64,000 nucleotides of DNA, taken from NCBI GenBank assembly GCA_008360955.1, contig LUCM01001559.1, forward strand, positions 32,982-96,981. Reading direction: 5' to 3'. Made by a program: the position numbers and the translations under genes. The DNA is from Fasciolopsis buskii (lineage: Eukaryota > Platyhelminthes > Trematoda > Plagiorchiida > Fasciolidae). Below, in pieces: positions 48,213-58,208 of this stretch (position 1 is its first letter; the number at the start of each line of letters is the position of its first letter). A model generated the notes under the pieces. It ran no database searches. It was not told the DNA's origin and saw only the letters and a list, made by a program, of their open reading frames with translations.

Positions 48213-51200
48213 GATTGGACTTGGTATGTTCTACATCTTGGAACGAGCTTTTATGGCACAAAGCTGCTGGTGATCAACCAGAATACATGTGAATACATGT
48301 GAACTTCCTTTGAAGACTTAGTTTATCCATCTATTTGCTTGAGGCGATCCGCAGGAAGGTGGTAATCATGTTCAATTTACGACCTAACTGAATCCATTCG
48401 GATTTACAGATGAAAGGAATTAGTTAATGACACGTTGTATCAACAATGTTTTTTTATTATTTCTATACACATTTCGCAGCTGCAACTTGGTCTCAATATT
48501 CAGCATCAGAAAATGCGTGACAAATAATCCCACAAGCCGAGTGTCTGTTGGCATCATTTAAATTTACACCTAAACATCACTGTTTCTTAGTGTGTACAAA
48601 AAAGTACTCACATCAGGAATTTTAAGGACATTTCAATTGAAGGTAGCAAGTAGGATGTCCGCTGCTACAAAAGGCAAATAGAACAAGTTCACCGGAGCAG
48701 TTTGCTTCAATTTTACACGCAAACATTTAGACATCAAACACGTTTACCCGTAAAAGGTCGCTGTCAGGGAAAAGTGTGATGGTCTGATTGTGTCTACCAC
48801 GGGTTTAATCGATCAGAAGTGTCTGTTCGCTAAATCACACATCACGTGTGTCGAAAACATTTGCTTACGTTTATTATGCGTATTTTTATTCTTTGTATTT
48901 TAATAAGCTACACTGAAACAAAATTTCTAACCCGGATGGGTGTGTCATATCAGGTCGTCTAATTGGTCTTCCTGGGAATTAAAAGTTGTCCGATCGCCAA
49001 CGTGCAAAACACATGCGTAAACAAAACCAATAATTGGACGAAAATCAACCGTATGAACTAGCTACCCTGCTTGTAGCTGACTAGCAGTGTGAAAGCAGCA
49101 TTGTCGCTGACCGGACATGTTGAGAACTGTATCACTGACCAATCTGATCTCGAAGGTATTCAGAATGGAGCGTGAATAGCACCTACGATTGAATGTTATT
49201 TGAACATCCACGAAACCTGACCTGAAGAGGGTTATTTACAGGTCGGCAGTTGATAACCGACGATGAACAATGATTGTGGATTTTTTCATAATGAACTCCG
49301 ATGTGACGTTTTCCATCGCATCACGTTTGTTGATCAAGGTGCAAGCTCGATGAGAAAAGCAATGAAACAAATAGAAAGACTTGCTTGCATGATCGGAAGC
49401 AAAACACAGTCAACCTAAACAATAGAAGTGAAATGATATCAACCAGGCACATTCAGTGGTTTACCAAGAAGGGAAATTTTTCTTTGGAAGATGACGAACG
49501 TGGCTGATGATTCAGGAAGTGGCTCGGAAAATCCGATGAAACCGGTGACATCACAAAGGCCCAGATTTTCACTGGAACGTTTTTTATAATTACGCAATTT
49601 TTCACTAGTAAATAACTTATTGACACTAGAACGGTGGGATTAACAAGATGTCGTGTTTACCCAGAATTGGAACTAAAGTTTCTAAAAACATTTTATGATT
49701 GACGGATTAGAATATGTATTTACTCATTGTCTTCATTTTTCTCATGGATACCTCTTGCCAGCACGGCGTGCACAAGAAATCTGTACACAGATGGAAGCGC
49801 TTGGTACCGGTTTGCTGGACCTAAGTGATTTTGATACTAAGTACAAAAGCGGTACATCTCAAAAGCATTTTCAACTATGTCCAGACTTTGTGAACACAAT
49901 ACACGTCTAAGGGCAAAAAGCATCATCTGAGTAGCCGGTGAAATATACGTTTGTCGCGCAGTGACGGGCAATTGCTAGTAAGCTATGGATCCGATAAATG
50001 CCTCCCGAGGGAACAAGAGAAAATAGTTTGACACCACCATGCATTACCGTCGCCTATACCCTACCTCCTGATGAAAGCCGACTCACGATGTTCACTGGAT
50101 TACATACCAGTGCCCACGTGATGTGAATTGATTAGTGATACCATCCCTATGGCAAATATTCTGAACCTCTCGGCATGGCCTAAATGCTCAGTCGTTAGAA
50201 CAAGTGTGCGGCAAGTAGGCGCAGCCTCCACCCCGCCTCAAAAGTGGTTTTATATATCCACGCGCCTAGCGAATTTCACAACTGAATTACGTAACCACCC
50301 GGTAAAAGTGGACAAAATTGAAATTCTTTGTGCTTTAGTTACCGTCCATTGATACGGCGAACTTGTTATTCAACAAATTCAGGTGTTCCGATTTTTCATC
50401 CACGGACTTGGTGCCGTAATGGCCCTACCGGACGTAGTCTGCACAGGTCGGTTTTTTTCCAAAAACAATGCAATCTTTCATTGAACAGAACATTTAACAT
50501 TGAGCAAAAGCTTGGCACGACAAGTTCTATGCACGTTCAGAAATACACGCACACGCACACACAGTATTCTTACTTTTGCCCGATTCCGACTAGTTCCGGT
50601 TGCGCCTGATAGTCTAGCTGTATAGGTATGTTTTTGAAGGTGTTTGCTCGTATGAATTCTCGACGAACTCGTTGGCACGTGGGATTTTCATTCGTAAACG
50701 CAATACAAATGTGCTAGTGTGATAGTGAAAACCTGAACATTCCACAATTCCCACCTTTTTTTAAATGAGACCACGAAAATCCTAAACTTCGCAAAGACCT
50801 TGTTCCGAATGGTCGAATGCTTGGGTTCCAGTTGGAACTTTGCAAAGGCAATTAAAAAAAGCCAAACTTTGAGTGACCGATTAGTTTCAATAACGATTTA
50901 CTGTCTCGTGAATACTCAGATAACAATCCCGTTCGTGGGAACCTATTTCTTTCAAGCTTATGTTTCAACCATGATTTTTTGTTTGGAATATGAGAACAGA
51001 GTTACCCAAATTGGGGTAACCAGGAGATTGCGTAATCGTATGTTCGATTACATTCCGAATTCAGTTCGATCAGAAGCTGACAAACGAAATAAACGGGACA
51101 CAAAACATATTCCTCCTACATGGACCACAACAGCAAGCTACGCATTAACCATGGAGGTGTACGTGGTTCATACTCGATCGCAATAAGCTGAGCTTTTGAT

Positions 51201-52604
51201 TAATAAAATATGTCGACAATAATGATCAATAAATGACACTCTACCCGGCCTCGTAAAGGAATCGTTGTCAGCTAAGACCTGTCATGAGCACAGAGGTTGG
51301 ACTGTGACCAATCGTTCCTAATATCCATCAGTCTGAGCTCGGGTTGCATCGAGAAATCGGTGAGCTACTTGAAATGACATCAGAACACGGCCTTATCTGC
51401 GCAGAATACAACTGGTCGACTTTTTGCCTATCACCGGTACCTTGGGTCAGGGCATCTTTAAAAGTAAATTATTCTGGACCCAATACCAGCGGATATTCCG
51501 TCTTATGTTTGGGCTTGCATGTCCATATGTTTATTGCTTGGATGCCTTGGTCGGAATAGTTGAGAATCACTCAAATTTGCTCTAACTAACAATATCACTA
51601 GCGGCCGGCTCATTTTGAGGTCAAACACAAATTGTGACTATCTTGGTGCCAGTATGTTAGTGCTGTCCGTAAAGCCGAAATTATTTCCTGATCGTTTCGA
51701 TTGCTGCACGCGGATGGGTGCTTACTGTCAGCGTTCCCCATATACAGCCGCTTTGTCTGTGTGGTGAATACCAGGCAGAGGAACTTTTATAGCGCCACGG
51801 TCGATTTCGTGTGTTCTGTTGTTGCAAGGAAACCGATCGCTGAGTCGCGCTCTAGCTTTGCTCAGGATATTTTGTAGATTACCTGACTATTTCTCTGGTC
51901 TCTTGTTCTGTGCAGTACGGACTTGAAGCCGCCGGTTTCTTTGACTTCCGTAGTCGGTAGATGTAGTAATCCGTAATGCCACAGGGGATTAGCAAAGAAC
52001 GTAATTCTCAACACAAGCAGAATGTGGAATTGAAGACCGTAATAAAAACTGTACTTAGAGGGATCTTTATATACAAACAGAGTTTAATACAGTCAAACAA
52101 TCACGTTCAAAATTCATTTTTAACCATCAGAGCAGAGCACGCGTTGCAACGATGTAAATGCAGTCGTTTTGATCCCGTGTGTCACTAGATAGGCAGCTTT
52201 GGTTAAGTGCAATTTCAGAGTGTAACCAAACAGAAAGATTGTTTAGAAATTTTTCAATTACTTCATTAGTTGGTACTGAATCCGGACGAAAGATAACCAC
52301 TGTTTTTCTCTACCTATTTGTCTAACATTGTGTGCCTCACCAGACTTGATGGATAATGACTATCCTGAATAAAAATTTTGAAGCTCTTCCATTATCCCTT
52401 ACTTATCAGAAGCGTTGTCAATGTATAATTTGTTCACGCGGTTTGCCGATGATGAAATAAGTGCACTTTTCACACAAAAGCAGAGCCGATTAACGGGGTA
52501 TACACTGGTCCGTCAAAGTAGGCTTTTCGTAACCGCCGATGGGGAAGTTTTTCGCGGTATGTTCACCTCCAAATTGCAATCTAGAATGTCCGGTTTCGTG
52601 ATGT
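48213..52604. other. No secure feature
   Basis: Open frames up to 128 codons (50800-51186) are unrecognised. A possible small exon at 49762-49851 is listed separately. Confidence 0.45.
49762..49851 (+). CDS. Possible small exon, unidentified
   Basis: Pyrimidine-rich acceptor ending CTCTTGCCAG, then RRAQEICTQMEALGTGLLDL and SDFDTKYKS up to a GTACAT donor at 49852. The donor is weak and no neighbouring exon was found. It could be chance. Confidence 0.15.
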
Positions 52605-53940
52605 TCAGATCGATGAGCTTGATGTTTGGAGCACAAACGTTTTATCACTATTCGACGTGACACGTTCAATGGGTATCTGGAACTGTGCATCGGCTAAAGT
52701 CTCAGCTCTTATCATCCAACATTTCTCGTTAGCGATCATTTGCCTGTTCAGTAAATTCTTCAGAATTCTGTTCGTATTCTTTTTCAGTTTTAAGATTGGG
52801 TCAGCCTCGAGTGAACGGTAGTCAGTGGTGTTGTTTGGTAGTTGTTTTACTATCTCGTTATAGTCGGTCCTGTCCAGGATGATTGACATTTTTTCTTTGT
52901 CAGTCGCTAGGACGATTGTGTTTTCGCCTTTCCTCAGAATGTTTTGTGTTTTGGGTTCCACGTCAGACAGAGAGCATTCAACGGTCTTGCGTGCACCATG
53001 TGTGGTTTCTTCGAGGAAACCAGACGACTTGGTTTTATGCTCTATACCATTCCGCGCATTATTCTGAAATTATACCAAAACTATTCGGAAATGTTACTTA
53101 GCCAGTTTATTGAGGTCTCGTTTGCGTTGGTCTGAAAAATGATTCATCTTACACGAGCACGTTTGTGCGTGCTTACCCTAAGGTGCATCGATTATCAACG
53201 ACAGGTGGTCTTTCGCCACGTCTTGTGAAAGAAAGACATGTTCTTACTGAACTCCGTATACTGATAACACAATCCCAAATTAACGCGAGAAAAGGTATAA
53301 TTCAGCAATGTATTCATTCTCAAAAGTGTTTCATACTCCAAAGTTGAGTCCTTTTTTGAGTACGCTGTGCTCTTCGGCAGATAGCGGACAAAATGACGGA
53401 CTAATCACCCTTATTTTGCTAGCGGATTTTTTTCTTTAACCTATTAGATAACGGTTGTCTTTTGCTCATTTGGCAACTGCCAACATGTCGTTCAACGGGA
53501 GTTTCATTCTTCGTAATGATCTCACTATCAATAATTCGTTCACAAAAGTACTTCAATTTTGTCACTATATTTCTTCAAGCGCTTTTGAGCATTCGTGATG
53601 AGCATACGTCATCATAAGTCTACCATTCTGGTCCGTAATCATTCATACATGTGGATGACTGATTGGTGGCCTGTAATTTACACTTGTGCGTAAGGCATTT
53701 CTCCCTAAATTTTCGTAGAGAAAGAATAATTGTTCGCCTTTTGAAGTCTGTTGGCAGGCAAACATCTCCAAATGGCGAAGGTTTATTGCCCAAAATTGAG
53801 CTCAATAGTCTTAAAAGTCTATGCTTGTCGTAGGTTACGTTGTTGGTTTTTGTGACATTCGGATTGCCGAGTTTGGCGTGTGGATCGCAAATGTTTCGTC
53901 GCTAATTTTCAAATTCATTGAGACACCTGTCAGTCTTTTA
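52605..53940 (-). mobile_element. Penelope-like element, N-terminal RT region, internally deleted
   Basis: Minus-strand frame 52961-52605 reads IVLATDKEKMSIILDRTDYN, QLPNNTTDYRSLEADP and LKLKKNTNRILKNLL. This is the region before the RT core of Penelope-like elements (family ADKGxxTVVMDxxDY, then Y..L..DPT.KL). Upstream (52962-53150) the RKTVECSLSD stretch continues the frame. The RT core (GLPKIHK, GSPLSP, YVDD) is missing. Instead a degenerate hammerhead-like segment (GTCAC/GTGAT stem then AAAACGTTTG) lies at about 52,636-52,665. Another GACGAAACATTTGCGATCC segment lies upstream at about 53,880-53,930. These look like the two flanking terminal repeats. Confidence 0.65.
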
Positions 53941-54439
53941 CTTTTATCTGCTTTAATCATGACAAATCGAGATCTACGGTGTTTGTTGAGACAATGGTGA
54001 GAGAATCTCTTTTGTTTGCTGATTTCTACTAAGGCCAAATTTTCATTGGCATAGCTCAATTAAATGTATGAGGGATTCTGAAAGTTAAATCGAGTCTCAT
54101 GAATAGGCTTCGTACATTTAGAGGTGAATATCCAACAGACACACGACCATCGTGATACTGTAGTGTAGGAAATAGGATTTTTTTCATTCCAGTTCGTTGT
54201 GAATATCGGTGGTAATGGTATGCAGCTGGACGAGAAATCTGGTCAGGTAAGGAATGACGAAGCGTTTGTTAACCCCCAGAAATACGAGTAAATATTTCCA
54301 ATTAGGTTGAGTGTCACCTACTCGTACATATTATTTTGAACATCACAAAATGGCTGTGTAATGCGAGTCAGTGCTAAGCGTAATCTTTGATCAAGGTCAA
54401 TAATGGAGAATACGTTTTGCACGAAACTGTGCAGCGTAC
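53941..54439. other. No recognised feature
   Basis: Between the Penelope-like remnant and the inverted SINE pair. Nothing recognised. Confidence 0.5.
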
Positions 54440-54592
54440 AGCATGAGTGCTCAGACCGCAATCAGAAAACAAAAGCCGCATCACACAACTGTGTCACCCT
54501 TGTTAAGAATCACCAACGGCACGCATCAATCATGCCCGAACTGGGATGCCATCGTGCGAGCGAACATTTTGATTAGAACATCTTAACCAGCA
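54440..54592 (-). mobile_element. Hammerhead-SINE, copy 4, decayed core
   Basis: On the minus strand: head TTCTAATCAAAATGTTCGCT, box B region GGCATCCCAGTTCGGGC, then the ribozyme position reading TTGGTGA (54516-54510), AACAAGGGTGACACAG and so on, in register with copy 1. It shares the TTGGTGA variant with copy 3 and lies opposite to it. Confidence 0.6.
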
Positions 54593-54727
54593 GACTATTC
54601 CGGCTGGTTCTCGGTGGTTCAGTAATACTTCACAACATAATGCAGCACCTTCCCGTTACTGGATTTGCACAGTCACGAGTTGAATGTAATATCATCTGGC
54701 GTTTAAGCTCACGTGAACGTTTGATAG

Positions 54728-54890
54728 CCCATTGGCTATGAGGTTCGACTGCCCATAATACTTTTCCCGGGTATGCGTGGCAATTCATACTCGGTGCTTA
54801 TACACTGTTGGTGATTTCTACCAAGGCTGACGCAGCTCTGCGGTGCTTCCATAGTTGAATGCTGATATCGTTTGACGAGTAATTTTACGG
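54728..54890 (+). mobile_element. Hammerhead-SINE, copy 3, decayed core
   Basis: Head TTGGCTATGAGGTTCGACT, then a box B region aligned without gaps to copy 1. The 48-base ribozyme module (54803-54850) matches copy 1 at about 40 positions. The core reads TTGGTGA instead of CTGATGA (54808-54814), and GAAAC reads GACGC. The tail GCTTCCATAGTTGAATG leads to GCTGATATC, as in copy 1 with a short deletion. Confidence 0.7.
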
Positions 54891-55646
54891 ACTACGGTGA
54901 TGCCTAGCGATGAACGGAATTAGCGGATTATACGTGATTTCATTGATTTGGAACAGGTGTTTCACACCTGATAATAGTAGTTTTAAGATCATATGCAGTC
55001 AGTCCATCCCGGGAACTGTACAAATATACCGTAAACCCAAAGACGTACCTGAGTGAGGTGAAATAGAAAAAGACTTCAAACTTAACAACTGGGAGCTAAA
55101 TCATCAGACTTCCCTTCGACAAGATCTGTCCAAACAGGATCTTAACTGATGGTTATTCCCAGGTATTCGGTTACATTTGGGTTGCATACATGGACAGATC
55201 ACTAACGATTCTATCATATAAACGAAATAAAAAAGAATTCTCGGAGGAATTCATTTTACCCTTGCCACTGGAAGACTAATTGACGTGTTCTGTAACTCAT
55301 GCAAATAAGACAGGAAGTATAGACCTAGTGGAGTTTGGCCTGACGAAAATTATATCAACAGAATATTATATGATGGGGGCATAACATTATGCAAACAAGA
55401 AGATTTGGCTATTAGAAAACAACAAACTATGGAAGAAGGATGCCTTGAAGCATGTCTGATGTGCAGAAAATTTTGCGAGACGTTGAACCTCAATCCTGGG
55501 AAAAGAGTTAGCGATTAGAAAAGTAATCTGATAAGAAATCATTTCGGGACCCTGCGACAAGTGATACTGACAATAAAGCAAAATCAAACTACTACTCAGT
55601 TAGTCCGACCGTCACAAACGAACAGTAAACATACAAACACTTGTGC
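54891..55646. other. No recognised feature
   Basis: Nothing recognised between the SINE and the CATA tract. Confidence 0.5.
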
Positions 55647-55736
55647 ACATACATACATACATACATACATACATACATACATACATACATACATGCATAC
55701 ATACATACATACATACATACATACATACATACATAC
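55647..55736. repeat. (CATA)n microsatellite, about 90 bases
   Basis: Tetranucleotide repeat with a single G substitution (CATGCATA) in the middle. The 99-codon open frame across it is an artefact of the repeat. Confidence 0.98.
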
Positions 55737-55789
55737 GCAGGAAGGTATCTGCCGTTATTCAATTCGGTATCATTTTTCTAAAACCGCTT

Positions 55790-56508
55790 TGAAAATTATT
55801 AGCTTGGGTAATCGAAACGTCGATAAACATAAATTCATTGCCGACAAAATCGTGCTATGATACAATACCATTCGCATTGACCAACATTTTCTTCTCTAAG
55901 CTGAATTCAATGTGCTGTTTATACCCGGCCGATAATCACAAAGTTTATCCAAAGTGATGTGTACTTTATACGGCGTGTTGACAAAAGAACGCTTCGATCA
56001 AAGATCACACCAGTTTTCAGTACCACGTTCCGTTCAGAATTGTTGGCTGGACAAGACGTGCTCATCACGGGTGTTCCATCACTGTTTACGAATAGGGAAT
56101 ACACGCTGGATTGCATTGAAAAAGTATGATGACTTACCGGTTTGTCCTATGATGAACACAAACGACCACCGGACGCGTGTAAATACAACATCCAATTTCG
56201 GTTTGACGACTGGAGACACAGTCAAAAAGATGGAATGACAATGGGATCCACCTTAGCTCCATTATGAAAGTTATTTTTCTGGCGAACACGTGATGCTGCT
56301 CTACACAGTTTCGATCAATTCCACAATGAAATAAATTCATATCATGAATGATATAACGTTAATAACACAGCGTTGTTAGTAGATATAATGCACCAGCGTT
56401 ACAATCAAATTTGATTGCAAAACTTTCCTTGAGAAAGACTACCAACGGTAGTCGAAACGTTGGCGCGTTACATCTACCAACAACGCTGTGTTATTAAAAT
56501 ATATCATT
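55790..56508 (+). mobile_element. Penelope-like element, RT fragment with terminal inverted repeat
   Basis: Plus strand. At 56226-56267 the frame reads KDGMTMGSTLAPL, matching the Penelope-like motif DGVAMGSPLGPL, then a stop. Nearby frames read MKVIFLAN and then DAALHSFDQFHNEIN, which corresponds to the family FNxxHxxIxFT segment. The YVDD catalytic box between these motifs is absent, so an internal deletion removed it. Upstream at about 55,800-55,822 there is an AATCGAAACGTCG hammerhead-like segment. Downstream at 56437-56458 a 7-base stem (GACTACC with GGTAGTC) is followed by GAAAC. A 24-base inverted repeat (56361-56384 with 56472-56495, one mismatch) flanks the latter. Confidence 0.65.
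56428..56469 (+). ncRNA. Hammerhead-like motif in Penelope-like terminal repeat, probably decayed
   Basis: CTTGAGA stands where CTGANGA is expected (56428-56434). Then comes a 7-base stem II (56437-56443 with 56447-56453), GAAA (56454-56457), and a short stem III (ACG 56457-56459 with CGT 56466-56468). The core is out of consensus by an apparent one-base shift and stem I is not evident, so activity is doubtful. The placement inside a Penelope-like terminal repeat is what is known for this class of element. Confidence 0.4.
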
Positions 56509-58059
56509 CGCAATTAAAATCAATACATGGCCCATCGGATTTCCGATACACTGCTTACGTCATTTCGTTCTGAAATAAATTCTTCCCTCTCCGGACAGCC
56601 TGAGATCATGAATTTTGCTTTTGTCACGTCACTCGGAAAGTTCATTCAAACGATCATCCTTCGGAAAAATGCAAGGATAAGATGTTGCCAACATTATAGG
56701 AGCTTTGCTTTGATTGAGAAAGGAAAAAAACAATTGGTGTTCGACAAAACAAATTGTGCTTCAGAAACCAATGACCTTAAATCGACGAAAAACAAGTTTA
56801 CGTTTTGAGAACTGTAACTTCGATTGCATCATCGAAACACGCATATATGACGGTGAAACCAAAACCAGGCAACAAAAATCTACCAAAAGACATATATTCT
56901 CTCAGAACAGACAACTTGCGAGGTAAAACGAACTGATGGCTTCATAACCGGAGAAAAACTACCACAAGGTTCCATGTTTCGCAGCTGTTAACCTGACACT
57001 GGCACTGAGTAAAAGATCGATATCGTGGCACTTCACACAGAAGGTCGTGGATTTGAATTTTTCCTGCTATTTGAGTCTCCCTTTGCCCGGAATGAACCCA
57101 TACTATAGTTCTAAATATACACGAAAATATGGCATTGTTGTGTTTCACAACCGGATGGAGTAGAGACTTAGCGGAGATCAGTTGAATGAATCTTTTTTGA
57201 GTGGAAATTAAAATCCGATGTTATGCTTATCAGGTTGGAGCCATCGTGCTGCACTTTTACCGTTACCTACTCGTCAAGTTGTCTCCTAGGCACAAAAATA
57301 TGCTGGTAAATAACAGGAAAGTCTGAAGTGTATTAATTCATACACTGGATATCTAATACTATGCAGACTAAATACAGTTTTCTTAAAATCCTTAAATCTT
57401 TTAACGAACAATGCCCACAAACAGAACTCAGTTGGTGATGATTTAAGCGTAGCAACGTTTAATGATCGTATTGGATTACTTAAATGAATCGACTTCGCAG
57501 ACCTGCTATCTGTGACCGCTTTAGTAACGAAAGTGCATCCTCATGATCACTGCCTAATTCAAGAAAGGTTCTGAACATATGCAACTGAAAACGCTGAAGC
57601 GCCGAGTAAATTTCCGCTATTGATTGGGCACAAAAAGCGACCTCGCCTGGAATGAGCAATACATTCATGCGCACAGTCTCCTTTGTCATAGTATTAGGTC
57701 ATTTGAAGTAACCGCTTCTACTCTCTTCGTTAGAAAAGAATATTGAATGACATCGTTCTTGGATAGCCAAATGCAAGAGATTTTTCAACCGATAAATATT
57801 TCAATCTCTTAGACAACCGGATATTCCGTATGCGACTCCGCCATAGTGAGAACATGCGACTGGATATCAGGCGCGTACTTTTCACATATTTGTGGATGTG
57901 ATCATTGGGAATTATAGTTACTTTATTCAATATGTACTTGCAGAAATTAAGCTAGGTAAAAGCCTACACCCGTGGGGCCTTTACTTTTGACGACCGAAGT
58001 AGACACGCTTTACCAATTTGATTGTACCTGTGAAATAATTGATAAAGTCAAACTACTTG
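56509..58059. other. No recognised feature
   Basis: Open frames up to 93 codons without recognisable motifs. Confidence 0.5.
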
Positions 58060-58208
58060 ATTGTCGGATAAGGTCATGACATTTGCAAGTGTAGGATCAC
58101 CAGTTTGAATCTTTCCACCGTCGTCAAGTTTCTATACTCGGTCGACCTTTTGCTGACTGCGGCCCGCATTGTATAACTGGTGTCCACTGTTGTTTCACTA
58201 AGAAATTA
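58060..58208 (+). mobile_element. tRNA-derived SINE, copy 5, diverged
   Basis: GTCGGATAAGGTCATGAC takes the place of the box A side and CCAGTTTGAATC of box B. The body (GTCGACCTTTTGCTGACTG) and the 3' end (TTGTTTCACTAAGAAATTAAA) follow in the same order as in copies 1 and 4. Confidence 0.55.

Noticed and set aside
50800..51186. 128-codon plus-strand frame
   Set aside because: No recognisable domain, no supporting splice or start context; length attainable by chance in 64 kb.
55561..55860. 99-codon frame with His-Thr-Tyr-Ile repeats
   Set aside because: Translation of the (CATA)n microsatellite.
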